Assembly (NCBI RefSeq): GCF_001518015.1
Contig: NZ_LPUY01000012.1
Coordinates: 62,001 to 126,000, forward strand
Source of the DNA: Tritonibacter horizontis
GTDB lineage: Bacteria; Pseudomonadota; Alphaproteobacteria; Rhodobacterales; Rhodobacteraceae
DNA: 64,000 nt
Direction of reading: 5' to 3'
The number at the start of each line of letters is the position of its first letter. The first letter of the stretch is position 1. The translations under genes and the position numbers were made by a program. The notes under the pieces were generated by a model. That model did not search any database and had not been told where the DNA came from. It saw only the letters and a program-made list of their open reading frames with translations. Positions 17,578 through 27,017 of this stretch are shown piece by piece.

Positions 17578-19113
17578 ATGACTGACCTCATTGAGATGGA
17601 GGGCATCGGCAAGACCTTTGCTGGGATTGTTGCCCTCAATGATGCCCGCCTCAGCATCCGCCCCGGCGAAGTGCACGCCATTATCGGTCAGAACGGCGCC
17701 GGAAAATCCACGCTGATCAAGATCTTGACAGGTGTTTACCGCCGCAGCGCCGGCGATGTGCGTATGAATGGCGCGCCGCTGGCAATATCGACGCCGCGCG
17801 AGGCCCAGGATGCCGGCATCGCCACGATCTATCAGGAACTCAGCCTCGTACCGCTGCGCTCGGTGACGGAAAATGTTGTGATGGGCTACGAGCCACGCAC
17901 CCGGTTTGGACTGATTGACTGGACCGCCGCCCACGCCCGCACCCGCGAAATCCTTGCCCGTTTTGGCGTTGATATCGACGTGACGCGGCAACTTGGCAGC
18001 TATTCCACGGCCGTTCAGCAGCTTGTCGCCATCGCGCGGGCGGTGTCCCTGGATGCCAAGCTCGTCATCATGGACGAAGCGACGTCTTCGCTCGATGATC
18101 AGGAGATCGAAACGCTTTTTGCGGTGATAAACACGCTGAAGGCGACCGGTGTTGCGGTGCTTTATATTTCGCATTTCCTTGATGAGCTTTACCGCATCTG
18201 CGACCGCGTGACGATCATGCGGGATGGTCAGACGGTCAACACGCATCGGGTTGCCGAGACGACGAAACTCGGGCTGGTTTCGGAAATGCTGGGCCGCGAC
18301 GCATCGGAGATACAGGCGGCGGGGTTGACCGCGTTGTCAGGTGGCCATGGAGAGCCCGGCGAGGTGCTGCTGGAGGCGACGGAGATCCGGTCAAAAACCG
18401 GTCTGCGCGGCGCGTCCTTTACCCTGCGGCGGCGCGAGATCGTGGGGCTTGGCGGCTTGCTCGGCTCTGGGCGCACCGAAGCGGCGCGCGCCGTCTTCGG
18501 GCTTGATCCGTTGACCGGGGGCACGGTCCGTCTCAGCAATGGCGCGCCGCTTGACACCCCTGCTGCGGCTATCGCCATGGGCATCGGATTTTTGACCGAG
18601 GATCGCAAGGCGGACGGGATCATTCCCGACATGTCGGTCCGCGAGAACATCACGCTGGCGATGTTGCCACGTCTCAAACGGCTGGGAGCGGTCGACCGCG
18701 AGCGGGAACGCAAACTGGTTCAGCACTACATCGATGCGCTTCAGATCAAGACCGCCGGAATGGAGCAACCGATCCGCGAGCTGTCGGGCGGGAACCAGCA
18801 AAAGGTTCTGCTGGCCCGCTGGCTGGCGCTGGAACCCGAGATCCTGATCCTCGACGAGCCCACACGCGGCGTCGATGTGGGCGCAAAATTCGAAATCCAG
18901 TCAATCATCCGCAAACAAGTGGCCGATGGCCTGTCGGTGCTGCTGATAAGTTCCGAATTCGAGGAGCTGGTAGAGGGCGCCGACCGCATTGTGGTTCTTC
19001 AGGACGGGCGCTCCGTCACCGAGCTTCATAATCCCGGCGTGACCGAAAGCGCGTTGATCGGGGCGATGGCGCACCACGCAGACGCCCCTGACACCAAAAG
19101 GAGCCCATTGTGA
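17578..19113 (+). CDS. Sugar ABC transporter ATP-binding protein, double nucleotide-binding domain (YtfR-like)
   Basis: A 511-aa ATPase with two fused ABC domains, as in RbsA/XylG/YtfR. Domain 1: Walker A GQNGAGKST near residue 38, Walker B LVIMDEATSSLD near 163; its signature region is the degenerate LGSYSTAVQQLVAIARA, as is common in this family. Domain 2 starts near 255; its Walker A is altered (GLLGSGRTE) while the signature LSGGNQQK and Walker B ILILDEPTRGVDVG are intact. The start ATG gives the canonical MTDLIEMEGIGKTF opening. The stop overlaps the next gene (GTGA). Confidence 0.9.
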   Translation: MTDLIEMEGIGKTFAGIVALNDARLSIRPGEVHAIIGQNGAGKSTLIKILTGVYRRSAGDVRMNGAPLAISTPREAQDAGIATIYQELSLVPLRSVTENVVMGYEPRTRFGLIDWTAAHARTREILARFGVDIDVTRQLGSYSTAVQQLVAIARAVSLDAKLVIMDEATSSLDDQEIETLFAVINTLKATGVAVLYISHFLDELYRICDRVTIMRDGQTVNTHRVAETTKLGLVSEMLGRDASEIQAAGLTALSGGHGEPGEVLLEATEIRSKTGLRGASFTLRRREIVGLGGLLGSGRTEAARAVFGLDPLTGGTVRLSNGAPLDTPAAAIAMGIGFLTEDRKADGIIPDMSVRENITLAMLPRLKRLGAVDRERERKLVQHYIDALQIKTAGMEQPIRELSGGNQQKVLLARWLALEPEILILDEPTRGVDVGAKFEIQSIIRKQVADGLSVLLISSEFEELVEGADRIVVLQDGRSVTELHNPGVTESALIGAMAHHADAPDTKRSPL

Positions 19114-20081
19114 CGCGGACTCTCACGAGCTTTTGCGCGCGGTTCGATCCCGCGCGCCACGGCGCGCCCCTGGCGCTTGTCGTGATCCTTCTGTTCAACC
19201 TGATGGTCACACCGTATTTTCTGCAGCCGCAGACGCTTTTTGTGAACATCAGTCAGGTTGCAACCATCGCCATTGTCGCCATGGGCATGACGCTGGTCAT
19301 TGCCACCGGCGGGATCGACCTGAGTGTCGGCGCTGTCATGGCCCTGGCCGGGGCGCTTGCGCCGCTGATTTTCTTGTCAAATTTTGCTGCGGCTCATCCG
19401 ACACTCGGCCTGGTTGCGGCCATCGTGGTGCCGATCCTGCTGGCGCTTTGCTGCGGGGTGTTCAACGGGGTGCTTGTCAGTTTGCTGGGGGTGCAGCCCA
19501 TCGTCGCCACGCTGATCTTTTTCATCTCGGGGCGCGGATTGGCGCAGGTGCTGACCAATGGCAATCTGCAAACCTTCACGCATCCCTCCTTTAGCTATCT
19601 TGGCACCGGCCGGGTTCTGGGGCTGCCGTTTCAGGGCTGGCTGGTGCTTGCCATCGGGGCGGTGCTGACCTGGATCGTGGCGCGGTCGGTCTTTGGACGG
19701 CAACTGCTGGCGGTCGGCGGCAACGAACGGGCGGCGCGACTGGCAGGGATCCCGGTGCATCGGGTCAAGATTGGCGCCTATGTCATCTGTTCTGGCTTGG
19801 CCGGTCTGGCCGGGTTGATTGTGGTCGCCATCAATTCCGCCTCTGACGCGGCCCGGATTGGCAACCTGATGGAGCTGGACGCGATTGCGGCGGCTGTCGT
19901 GGGGGGCACTCTTTTACAAGGCGGGCGGGCTCCGATCTTTGGCGCGCTTCTTGGAGCGGTCATCATCCAGCTCGTGAAATACACGCTGCTTGCAAACGGT
20001 GTCGCGGATGAAGTCGCCCTGATCGCCAAGGCAGGCATCATCATCGCCGCCGTCTATCTGCAACAAGCGCGCAAGGAATAA
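19110..20081 (+). CDS. Sugar ABC transporter permease (YtfT-like)
   Basis: A 323-aa inner-membrane protein of the RbsC/YtfT family with eight or more helices. Landmarks: GMTLVIATGGIDLSVGAVMALAG near residue 55, the hallmark of this permease class, and AVGGNERAARLAGIPVHRVK near 205, the cytoplasmic coupling loop. The start is GTG, overlapping the ATPase stop, with AAAAGGAG upstream. A second different permease follows 3 bp later, so the channel is a heterodimer as in E. coli YtfT-YjfF. Confidence 0.9.
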   Translation: MTRTLTSFCARFDPARHGAPLALVVILLFNLMVTPYFLQPQTLFVNISQVATIAIVAMGMTLVIATGGIDLSVGAVMALAGALAPLIFLSNFAAAHPTLGLVAAIVVPILLALCCGVFNGVLVSLLGVQPIVATLIFFISGRGLAQVLTNGNLQTFTHPSFSYLGTGRVLGLPFQGWLVLAIGAVLTWIVARSVFGRQLLAVGGNERAARLAGIPVHRVKIGAYVICSGLAGLAGLIVVAINSASDAARIGNLMELDAIAAAVVGGTLLQGGRAPIFGALLGAVIIQLVKYTLLANGVADEVALIAKAGIIIAAVYLQQARKE

Positions 20082-20084
20082 GCC

Positions 20085-21080
20085 ATGTCTGACACGTTTT
20101 CTATCGACCTGCGCCGCTATCTGCGTGGTGGGGGCCATTCCTTCGGCGTCTGGGTGGCGCTGGTGGTTGTGATCGTCTTTGGCCTGATGCGCTATGAGAA
20201 CTTTGGCGGGGCCTATAACATCTCGTCCTTTCTCAACTACAACGCGATGTTCATCGTGATCGCGGTCGGCATGTGTTTCGTGATCCTGACGGGAGGGGTC
20301 GACCTGTCAGTGGGGTCGGTCGCGGCCTTTACCTCGGTGGTGGCCGCCTATCTGTCGCCTTTTGGTATCCAGGTCGCGCTGCCGGGCGCGGTGCTGGCGG
20401 GGCTGGCCATCGGTGGCATCAACGCGCTCTTTGTCGTGGCCTTGCGCATTCCGCCCTTCATCGCGACGCTGGCAACCATGCTGGGTGCAAAGGGCGGCGC
20501 CCTGGTCATTTCGGGGGCCCAGACGATTGCTATCGACTGGGGGTCGAACTTTACAAAACTGGGCATGGAAAAGGCTTTTGACCTGCTGCCATGGAGCATT
20601 TTCATCACCGCTGCGGTGGTCATCGCGCTTTGGATCGTGCTGGAGCGCACATCGATCGGCCGGACAGTGCTGGCTGTTGGCGGGGGCGAGGATGCAGCGG
20701 GCATGATGGGCCTGCATGTCAATCGCGCCAAGGTCTTTGTTTATATCCTCAGCGGCGGCTGCGCGGGTCTGGCGGGGGTGTTTCTGGCCTCTGGTTTCGG
20801 CGCGGGTCAGCCGCTGGAAGGTATTGGCTGGGAGCTGTCGGCGATTGCATCAGTTGTGGTGGGTGGCACCCTGTTGACCGGTGGGGTTGGCAGCGTGGGG
20901 GCGACCGTGGCGGGGGCGCTGCTGCTTGGTCTCGTCTTCAATATCCTGAACTTTGAGAACGGGCGCGGCGTGATCAGCCTCAGCGCCTATTGGCAGATGG
21001 TCATCCGCGGCGGGTTCCTGTTTGCGGTGATCCTGCTGCAAAGCCAACTGTCACGGCAACCGAAAGGGCCGCAAGGCTGA
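20085..21080 (+). CDS. Sugar ABC transporter permease (YjfF-like)
   Basis: A 331-aa RbsC-family membrane protein and the second half of the heterodimeric channel. GMCFVILTGGVDLSVGSVAAFTS near residue 64 and AVGGGEDAAGMMGLHVNRAK near 200 are the conserved periplasmic and coupling elements. Together with the preceding three genes it reproduces the YtfQ-YtfR-YtfT-YjfF order. It is the last gene of the operon that begins with the aldehyde dehydrogenase. Confidence 0.9.
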   Translation: MSDTFSIDLRRYLRGGGHSFGVWVALVVVIVFGLMRYENFGGAYNISSFLNYNAMFIVIAVGMCFVILTGGVDLSVGSVAAFTSVVAAYLSPFGIQVALPGAVLAGLAIGGINALFVVALRIPPFIATLATMLGAKGGALVISGAQTIAIDWGSNFTKLGMEKAFDLLPWSIFITAAVVIALWIVLERTSIGRTVLAVGGGEDAAGMMGLHVNRAKVFVYILSGGCAGLAGVFLASGFGAGQPLEGIGWELSAIASVVVGGTLLTGGVGSVGATVAGALLLGLVFNILNFENGRGVISLSAYWQMVIRGGFLFAVILLQSQLSRQPKGPQG

Positions 21081-21527
21081 CCGGGCGCGCTTGCGCAACC
21101 GCGCACGTTCCTGGTCAACCTGGTGCGCGATCTGGATCGCGGCGGACCTCTTCCTGATAAGTGCAATACCTGTGACGCGCGTGGCCTATTCGGCCATGGC
21201 GCGTCACCTGCATATCTGGCCACCAGAGGAATGTCCGCGCCACCCGGTGCGGGCGTGCTTTGCAGGTCGGGTGCATTTCAAAGACTTTGAATGCCTGGCA
21301 CACAGCGGTCGGGATCAAGGCCGTTCCGCCGGGAGGCTGTCGCACATGTATGTGCTGGACCCTGGGTCGGCAGCCACCCCGATGTGACGCTGGAGGTATC
21401 CCTGAAGACCGGGATACCCGGCACGCATGTTGCGCCCGGGCTATCTTTAACGGCAATCGGTGTGGGTTCAGGCCTTGTGACCAAGCCAGGGGCGATCATC
21501 GCTGACCGCCCCCAGTCTGGGAAGAGG
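21081..21527. other. Gene-poor stretch between convergent operons
   Basis: A 447-bp region between the sugar permease and the convergent dctM gene. The short open frames here lack codon structure or recognisable protein features. I see small GC-rich inverted repeats (for example GCGCGC near 21085 and CGGGATACCCG near 21410) that may act as terminators, and nothing else. It could be decayed coding sequence. Confidence 0.4.
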
Positions 21528-22805
21528 TCATCTGTAGACTTGCGAGGGCAGCCAGAGCGCGATTTCGGGAATGAAGGTGATCAAGAGCAGCACAAGGATC
21601 AGCGGCACCAGAAACGGCATCGTGGCCTTGACGCATTGCTCAAACCGGACCCCTGACACCTCGGACAACACAAAGAGCACCATGCCGATGGGTGGTGTCA
21701 AAAGGCCAAGCATCAAATTCAGGATCAGCAAAATCCCAAGGTGAACCGGGTCAATCCCTGCGGACACTGCGATGGGCATCAAGACCGGAACAAGAATGGT
21801 AATCGCAGCGATCGTTTCCATAAAGAGACCGATCAGCAAGACGATGACCATCATGATCACCAGCAGGACCTGTTTGTTGTCCGTGATGCCCAACAACAGC
21901 CCGCCAAGTTTGGTCGCAACCTGTTCAGAGGTCAAAATCCACGCAAATACAGCCGCTGAGGCAATAATCATCAGGATTGCGGCTGAAGTGGTGATTGTGT
22001 CCATCGAGACGCGGACAAGATGGCGCCAGGTCAGGGAGCGGTAGACAATCAGACCCAACACCAGCGCGTAGCACACGGCGGCAACGGCGGCCTCGGTCGG
22101 GGTGAAAACGCCTGTTGCGATGCCACCGACGATTATGACCGGTGTCAACAGTGGCAGAAAGGCGTCCTTGAACGTCGTCCAGATCCAACAGGGGTTGATT
22201 GGTCCATCGCGGGGGTAGTCGCGTTTCCACGAATACCAGGCGACCATTATCATGAGAGACAGCGCCATGAGCAGGCCGGGCACGAGGCCGGCCGCAAAAA
22301 GCTCTCCGATGGAAACGGAGGCCATCACGCCATAGATCACCAGCGGTAGCGACGGCGGAATGATCGGTCCGATGGTGGATGAGGCCGCCGTGACGCCGAC
22401 CGAAAAATCGACGTCATAGCCGCTTTCGCGCATGGCCTTGATTTCGACGCTGCCCAGCCCGCCCGCGTCGGCAACGGCGGCGCCGGACATGCCGGCAAAG
22501 ATCACACTTGCCCCGACATTCACGTGCCCCAGACCGCCCGGCAGCCAGCCGACCAAAGACCGTGCGAAGGCAAAGATCTTGGTCGTAATCCCGCCGGTGT
22601 TCATCAAATGCCCGGCAAGAATGAAAAACGGGATCGCCAGCAGCGGAAAGCTGTCAATGCCCCCGATCATGCGATGGATCAGCAGCACGTCGGGCAGGCC
22701 TTTGACCATGATGTAAGCGAGGGAGGCACCGCCCAGGGCAACCGCCACGGGAACGCCCAGGATCAGAAAAACCGCAAGAATTATGAAGAGTAAGGTGAGT
22801 GCCAT
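21528..22805 (-). CDS. TRAP transporter large permease, DctM type
   Basis: A 425-aa membrane protein with about twelve helices, the translocation subunit of the TRAP importer in this operon. Landmarks: GIDSFPLLAIPFFILAGHLMNTGG near residue 48, STIGPIIPPSLPLVIYGV near 140 and LLTPPIGMVLFVLSEVSG near 365. It ends the minus-strand operon MR-enzyme, dctP, dctQ, dctM. It starts 1 bp after the dctQ stop. Given the co-encoded acid-sugar-type enzyme, a sugar acid (uronate or aldonate) is the likely cargo, by inference. Confidence 0.9.
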   Translation of the reverse strand: MALTLLFIILAVFLILGVPVAVALGGASLAYIMVKGLPDVLLIHRMIGGIDSFPLLAIPFFILAGHLMNTGGITTKIFAFARSLVGWLPGGLGHVNVGASVIFAGMSGAAVADAGGLGSVEIKAMRESGYDVDFSVGVTAASSTIGPIIPPSLPLVIYGVMASVSIGELFAAGLVPGLLMALSLMIMVAWYSWKRDYPRDGPINPCWIWTTFKDAFLPLLTPVIIVGGIATGVFTPTEAAVAAVCYALVLGLIVYRSLTWRHLVRVSMDTITTSAAILMIIASAAVFAWILTSEQVATKLGGLLLGITDNKQVLLVIMMVIVLLIGLFMETIAAITILVPVLMPIAVSAGIDPVHLGILLILNLMLGLLTPPIGMVLFVLSEVSGVRFEQCVKATMPFLVPLILVLLLITFIPEIALWLPSQVYR

Positions 22806-22806
22806 G

Positions 22807-23361
22807 TTATCCGGCCTTTACGGCGAAAGGGATTTTCTCGTTGATGATGTCCTGTGCGGGGCGCAAAACCTGCCGGACGAGAGCGGCGAACGAAAACAAC
22901 GACATACAGGCACAAGCAAAGCTCACCACATAGTAGAGATACGCCTTGGGCAGATCGACCGACACCATGTTCGAGTTGGTTTTTTGTGCCAGTTCGACCG
23001 CCAGCACGCTGGCATAGGCCCAAAAGGCGATGGTGATTATTTCAACCAGCAAGATGATCGGTTTGATCGCGCGCACCGGGACGTAGTGATAGGCGAATTC
23101 CAGAAAGATGTGTTTGCCGCGACGGGTGCAGCTGACGGCACCGACGAAACCCAGAAGGATCAGAAAGTAGCGCGCGATTTCTTCGGTCCAGCCCAAGCTG
23201 TCGTTCAAGACGTAGCGCGTGAAAAACTGTAGCGCGACGATGATAAACAGCGCCGCAAAAATGACCAGAGCGGGCACATCCAGCCAGCCCACATCGGAGA
23301 TGTCATTGGTGACCTCCTCAACGGCCTCCAGCAGCTCATCAATTTTGTCCTTGTCCTGCAT
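22807..23361 (-). CDS. TRAP transporter small permease, DctQ type
   Basis: A 184-aa four-helix membrane protein, DctQ family. A charged N-terminal helix (DKDKIDELLEAVEEV) precedes the first membrane segment; LGWTEEIARYFLILLGFVGAVS near residue 65 is the family signature and GKHIFLEF follows it. The ATG at 23361 is chosen because GGGAGGGAGGAACC lies just upstream; an ATG 30 bp further up is less likely. Confidence 0.87.
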   Translation of the reverse strand: MQDKDKIDELLEAVEEVTNDISDVGWLDVPALVIFAALFIIVALQFFTRYVLNDSLGWTEEIARYFLILLGFVGAVSCTRRGKHIFLEFAYHYVPVRAIKPIILLVEIITIAFWAYASVLAVELAQKTNSNMVSVDLPKAYLYYVVSFACACMSLFSFAALVRQVLRPAQDIINEKIPFAVKAG

Positions 23362-23384
23362 GGTTCCTCCCTCCCCTTCATGAA

Positions 23385-23416
23385 AGGCCACCGCTGGGAT
23401 CGCCAGACGGTGGCCT
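23385..23416 (-). terminator. Intercistronic hairpin between dctP and dctQ
   Basis: AGGCCACCG (23385-23393) pairs with CGGTGGCCT (23408-23416), and the inner CTGG/CCAG (23394-23397, 23403-23406) extends the stem to about 13 bp with one bulged base and a 5-nt loop. It fills the 64-bp gap after the binding-protein gene. Confidence 0.6.
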
Positions 23417-23425
23417 GCTGATAGC

Positions 23426-24409
23426 TTAATTGGCGTCAGGAATGGACTGAAGCTTTTCGTAGAGATCGTCGGGGAAGGGCAGGTTGCCAGCCGTCAATGC
23501 GGGGGCGACCGCCTCGATGAATGGAGCACGGTCCACTTCGTTGACGGTGATGCCCTCGCTGCGGAACCATTCCACCAGTTCCAGTTCCGCGGCAACGATT
23601 TCGTCCGTGGCGGTATCGATGGTTTCGGCAAGCACCTCTTCGAGAATGGCACGATCCGCATCGGTCAGCATGCTCAGGCGCACGCTTGAGACCACGGTGA
23701 AGATTGAGTTGATGATGTGACCTGTCAGGTTGATGTGGTCCTGCACCTCGTGAAAGCGCTTTGCCTTGATGGTTGTGAGCGGGTTTTCCTGCGCGTCAAC
23801 AACGCCCTGTTGCAGGGCAAGGTACACTTCGGCAAAGGCCATCGGGGTCGGGTTCGCGCCAGTTGCCTGCGGGAACAACACATAAGCGGGCGCATTGGGC
23901 ACGCGGATCTTGAGGTTCTTCATGTCGTCCGGCGACAGGATTGGCTTGTTCGCCGTCACGTGGCGGGCACCGTAGTAGCCAACCGCGGCGATTTCATTGC
24001 CGCCGGTTGCGTCGGCGTAGCCTTTGGCGACCTCGGCGAAAACGTCGCTGTCATAATAGGCGGACCAATGCGCAAGGTTACGCAATGTGAACGGAAAATC
24101 CGTCATCGAGGCGGGACCGTAGACCGCCCCGGCAAAACCGGCGCCGGTATAGATGATATCGACTGTGCCCAGCGAAAGCCCTTCGTTCAGATCCGCTTCT
24201 TTTCCAAGGGAGGAGGCGGGGAAAACAGCGATGGTGTGGCGACCTTCTGTGCGCTCTTCGAATAGCTCTGCGGCTTTCACGGCTGCCGTGTGAAGCGGAT
24301 GACTGACTTCGTAGACATGCGCGAATTTCAGTTCATCGGCGGTGACGGTTGACCCCATCAGGCCGGCCGCTGCAAGCGTCGCCGCGCCCAGAAGAGTGGT
24401 AATTTTCAT
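23426..24409 (-). CDS. TRAP transporter substrate-binding protein, DctP type
   Basis: A 327-aa periplasmic solute receptor. Signal peptide of about 24 residues ending STVTA-DE. Mature protein begins LKFAHVYEVSHPLHTAAVKAAELFEERTEGR in family style; LKIRVPNAPAYVLFPQATGANPTPMAF near residue 168 contains the conserved Arg that clamps the ligand carboxylate, and VYLALQQGVVDAQENP is the standard hinge segment. This Arg supports a carboxylated ligand. A strong ribosome site (GGAGGAAATC) precedes the ATG at 24409. Confidence 0.9.
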   Translation of the reverse strand: MKITTLLGAATLAAAGLMGSTVTADELKFAHVYEVSHPLHTAAVKAAELFEERTEGRHTIAVFPASSLGKEADLNEGLSLGTVDIIYTGAGFAGAVYGPASMTDFPFTLRNLAHWSAYYDSDVFAEVAKGYADATGGNEIAAVGYYGARHVTANKPILSPDDMKNLKIRVPNAPAYVLFPQATGANPTPMAFAEVYLALQQGVVDAQENPLTTIKAKRFHEVQDHINLTGHIINSIFTVVSSVRLSMLTDADRAILEEVLAETIDTATDEIVAAELELVEWFRSEGITVNEVDRAPFIEAVAPALTAGNLPFPDDLYEKLQSIPDAN

Positions 24410-24469
24410 GATTTCCTCCACGTTGTTTGCCCAGACAGGGCGGTTGTTGAACCGGGAATGTCGGCTGCC

Positions 24470-25567
24470 CTATGTCTTTTGTGCATGGGTACGGCGCAGT
24501 TTTTCCCAGTCAAATTCTACGCCGATCCCCGGCGTGGATGGTGCTACGGCCATGTGATTTTCAAGCACAAGCGGGCGGAGCGTGTATTCATCGATCGGAA
24601 AGCTGTGAACTTCGATCTGACCGGCGTTGGATTGCGCCGAAACAAGGCTGACATGAAGTTCCTGCATGCCGTGGCTGCAGATCGGGATGCCTGCCTCGCG
24701 GGACATTTCGGCAACGGCCAGCCAGCCAGTGATGCCACGGCAATTGGACGCGTCAGGCTGGACATAAGCCAGTCCTGAATTGTCAAAGGCGTGGCGGAAT
24801 TCTTGTTCTGTATGCAGGTTTTCCCCCATGGCGAGCGGGCATCCGGTGACCTCGGCAATGTGCCCGTATCCGGCATAATCATCGGGTTCGATGGGTTCTT
24901 CGAACCAAAGCACACCAAGTTCTTTGAAGGCATGGGCGGCTTTGATCGCCTGTGTCCGGGTCATCGAATAGTTGGCATCAACCATGAAATCCACATCGGG
25001 ACCGATCAGGTCAATCACCGCCTGCGCGCGTTCGAGATCTTCGGCGAGGTCGGGTTTGCCGACTTTGATTTTCACGCCGTTGAACCCCTCGGCGATATAG
25101 CCGCGCACACTGTCCAGCAGTTTGGGCAGCGGGTAGTTCAGATCAATCCCGCCGCGATAGGCGCGACACCGATCAGAGGCGCCGCCGGCGCCCTGCCATA
25201 GGGGCTGACCCAGCTTGCGGCACCTGGCATCCCACAGGGCAATGTCGATCGCTGCGATGGCGAAACTGTCGATCCCGCCCCGACCAACATAGTGGATATG
25301 CCGCCCCATCTTGCCATAAAGCGCTGCGATATCCGTCCCGTCATGACCCAACAGCCAGGGCTTGAAATCGTGGTCGATCATCGCCTTGATCGCGTGCCCT
25401 CCCTTGCCGCCGGTATAGGTGTAGCCTGTTCCGGTGGTGCCGTCAGAGAGTTCGAGCGTCACGATCACCAGTTCGAAAAAGGTGTGATCGCCATGCATGG
25501 CGTCGCTCAGCACTTCCTTCAATGGCAAGGCGAAAAGGTGGCTGTCCAGCTTGGTGATCGTCGTCAT
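24470..25567 (-). CDS. Enolase-superfamily acid-sugar dehydratase or cycloisomerase (mandelate racemase/MLE type)
   Basis: A 365-aa enzyme with the lid domain (1-125) and a modified TIM barrel. Active-site residues: Lys166 and Lys168 in VKIKVG, Mg2+ ligands Asp197 (VDAN), Glu223 (FEEP) and Glu249 (GEN), and the mandelate-racemase-type dyad Asp272 (QPD) and His299 (CSHG). This set abstracts a proton alpha to a carboxylate, as in galactarate/talarate, fuconate or lyxonate dehydratases and in galactarolactone cycloisomerase; which of these applies cannot be read from sequence. It heads the operon with the TRAP importer. Frame remains open upstream to 25870, but the ATG at 25567 has CAGGAGAG upstream and matches family length. 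Confidence 0.85.
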   Translation of the reverse strand: MTTITKLDSHLFALPLKEVLSDAMHGDHTFFELVIVTLELSDGTTGTGYTYTGGKGGHAIKAMIDHDFKPWLLGHDGTDIAALYGKMGRHIHYVGRGGIDSFAIAAIDIALWDARCRKLGQPLWQGAGGASDRCRAYRGGIDLNYPLPKLLDSVRGYIAEGFNGVKIKVGKPDLAEDLERAQAVIDLIGPDVDFMVDANYSMTRTQAIKAAHAFKELGVLWFEEPIEPDDYAGYGHIAEVTGCPLAMGENLHTEQEFRHAFDNSGLAYVQPDASNCRGITGWLAVAEMSREAGIPICSHGMQELHVSLVSAQSNAGQIEVHSFPIDEYTLRPLVLENHMAVAPSTPGIGVEFDWEKLRRTHAQKT

Positions 25568-25594
25568 GGTTCTCTCCTGAGCCAAGGTCGGCTT

Positions 25595-25609
25595 TTTGGT
25601 CCGACCAAA
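25595..25609. promoter_or_regulatory. GntR-type operator palindrome upstream of the MR-type enzyme
   Basis: TTTGGT-CCG-ACCAAA, perfect 6-3-6 inverted repeat, 28 bp before the ATG of the leftward operon. Confidence 0.7.
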
Positions 25610-25657
25610 GAAGGCGTAAAATTTGGGATATGTCAATAAACTTCGAACCACTGACTT

Positions 25658-25672
25658 TTTGGTAAGTCCATA
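25658..25672. promoter_or_regulatory. Degenerate GntR-type operator
   Basis: TTTGGT-AAG-TCCATA. The left arm is intact and the right arm differs at the same positions as the site at 25848, so the two form a related pair of secondary sites. Confidence 0.45.
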
Positions 25673-25847
25673 TATGTGGATTGATGTGCTGTCCCCATAG
25701 GGTGCAGGCCTGCCTGGTGCGGGTGTATCGGCGCTGCGACCTGCCGCTTCCGAGGGGGTATTCGCGTTCGCCATCCCCCCTCTGGTGCAGCTCAGGACGC
25801 ATCTGATTCGCGTCGCGTCGTGAATTTTGTCAGATGAGTTGCCTATT

Positions 25848-25862
25848 TTTGGTCGGTCCATA
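25848..25862. promoter_or_regulatory. Degenerate GntR-type operator
   Basis: TTTGGT-CGG-TCCATA, identical in both arms to the secondary site at 25658. Confidence 0.45.
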
Positions 25863-25931
25863 CGTGGCACACATCCAAAATACAGGGCAAATATCTTGAA
25901 ACTTAGCGCAGTATTGACTCATGTTCGGTTT

Positions 25932-25946
25932 TTTGGTCTTACCAAA
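25932..25946. promoter_or_regulatory. GntR-type operator palindrome upstream of the zinc dehydrogenase
   Basis: TTTGGT-CTT-ACCAAA, perfect 6-3-6 inverted repeat, 39 bp before the ATG at 25986. Confidence 0.7.
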
Positions 25947-25985
25947 CTAACAAGCATGCATGGAAACTTGGAAAAGGAAGTCGCG

Positions 25986-27017
25986 ATGTCACAAAGTATT
26001 CTGGCTGCATTCTATCGAGGCGATCATCGCTTCTCGGTCGAAACCGTTGACGTTCGCGCGCCCGGCGAGGGCGAAGTGGCGGTGCGGATTGCCTATTGCG
26101 GGATCTGCGGCACCGACATGCATGTCTTTCATGGAAACATGGATGCCCGCGTGGGGTTCGAGCGCGTCATTGGCCATGAAATGTCGGGCGTCATCGAGGC
26201 TGTGGGGGCGGGCGTCGAGGGCCTGACAAAGGGCCAAAAGGTCGTCGTGCGGCCGTTGGATCATTGCGGCGAATGCCCGGCCTGCACCGCCGGGCACCAG
26301 CACATTTGCCACAACCTGAAGTTTCTGGGCCTCGACACCGAAGGCGCCTTTCAGGAAATCTGGACGGTTCCCGCACATACGCTGCATATCCTGCCCGACG
26401 ACATGCGGCTGGATCATGCTGCCCTGATCGAACCGGTTGCCGTGGCCTGCCATGATGTGCGCCTGTCAGGTTTGGCCAAAGGGGAGGACGTCGTCGTCAT
26501 TGGCGGCGGACCGATCGGTGTTCTGGTGGCGGCTGTCGCCCGCGCGGCGGGCGGAAATGTATTGATTTCCGAGGTCAACGAAAACCGGCTGGCCATCGCG
26601 GCAAAGATGGGGTTCGACACCATCAATCCCGCCAAATCCGACCTCGTTGACAGCATCCAGAAACGCACGGGCGGCAAGGGCGCGGACGTCGTATTCGAAG
26701 TGTCGGGCACACAACCTGGCGTCGACGCGATGACGGCGGTTGCTGCGGTACGGGCCCGGTTGGTCATGGTCGCGATCCACGCCCAGAAACCTCAGATCGA
26801 TCTGTTTCGGTTTTTCTGGCGCGAGCTGGAGCTGAAAGGCGCGCGAGTCTATGAGCCTGCCGACTACGAAAAGGCGATTCAGCTGGTCGCGCGGGGCGAA
26901 ATCGACGCCGAAACCATCATCACAGATGTCAGCCCGCTGACCGATATTCAGCAGGCCTTTGAGGCGCTGGATGCATCGCCCACGGCCCTCAAAAGTCTCA
27001 TCAAGGTAGGAGCATGA
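25986..27017 (+). CDS. Zinc-dependent alcohol dehydrogenase (sugar-acid/polyol dehydrogenase type)
   Basis: A 343-aa medium-chain dehydrogenase. Catalytic zinc ligands Cys41 (GICGTD) and His64-Glu65 (GHE); structural zinc cysteines 94, 97, 100 and 108 (CGECPAC...C). Rossmann motif GGGPIG near residue 167 is followed by an acidic residue (SEVNENR) favouring NAD+. The family includes L-threonine, L-iditol and L-galactonate/L-gulonate 5-dehydrogenases; in this context a sugar-acid dehydrogenase is the reasonable inference. I chose ATG 25986 because AAAGGAAG precedes it; ATG 25956 would place the operator almost on the start. Overlaps the next gene by 4 bp. Confidence 0.86.
   Translation: MSQSILAAFYRGDHRFSVETVDVRAPGEGEVAVRIAYCGICGTDMHVFHGNMDARVGFERVIGHEMSGVIEAVGAGVEGLTKGQKVVVRPLDHCGECPACTAGHQHICHNLKFLGLDTEGAFQEIWTVPAHTLHILPDDMRLDHAALIEPVAVACHDVRLSGLAKGEDVVVIGGGPIGVLVAAVARAAGGNVLISEVNENRLAIAAKMGFDTINPAKSDLVDSIQKRTGGKGADVVFEVSGTQPGVDAMTAVAAVRARLVMVAIHAQKPQIDLFRFFWRELELKGARVYEPADYEKAIQLVARGEIDAETIITDVSPLTDIQQAFEALDASPTALKSLIKVGA

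Larger units (their letters stand above)
25568..25985. promoter_or_regulatory. Divergent control region with four operator-like sites
   Basis: A 418-bp AT-richer gap between the MR-type enzyme and the zinc dehydrogenase. It contains four copies of a TTTGGTnnn half-site palindrome family, two perfect and two half-conserved, arranged as one perfect site next to each gene with a degenerate copy further in. It is the densest regulatory cluster in the window. Confidence 0.7.
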
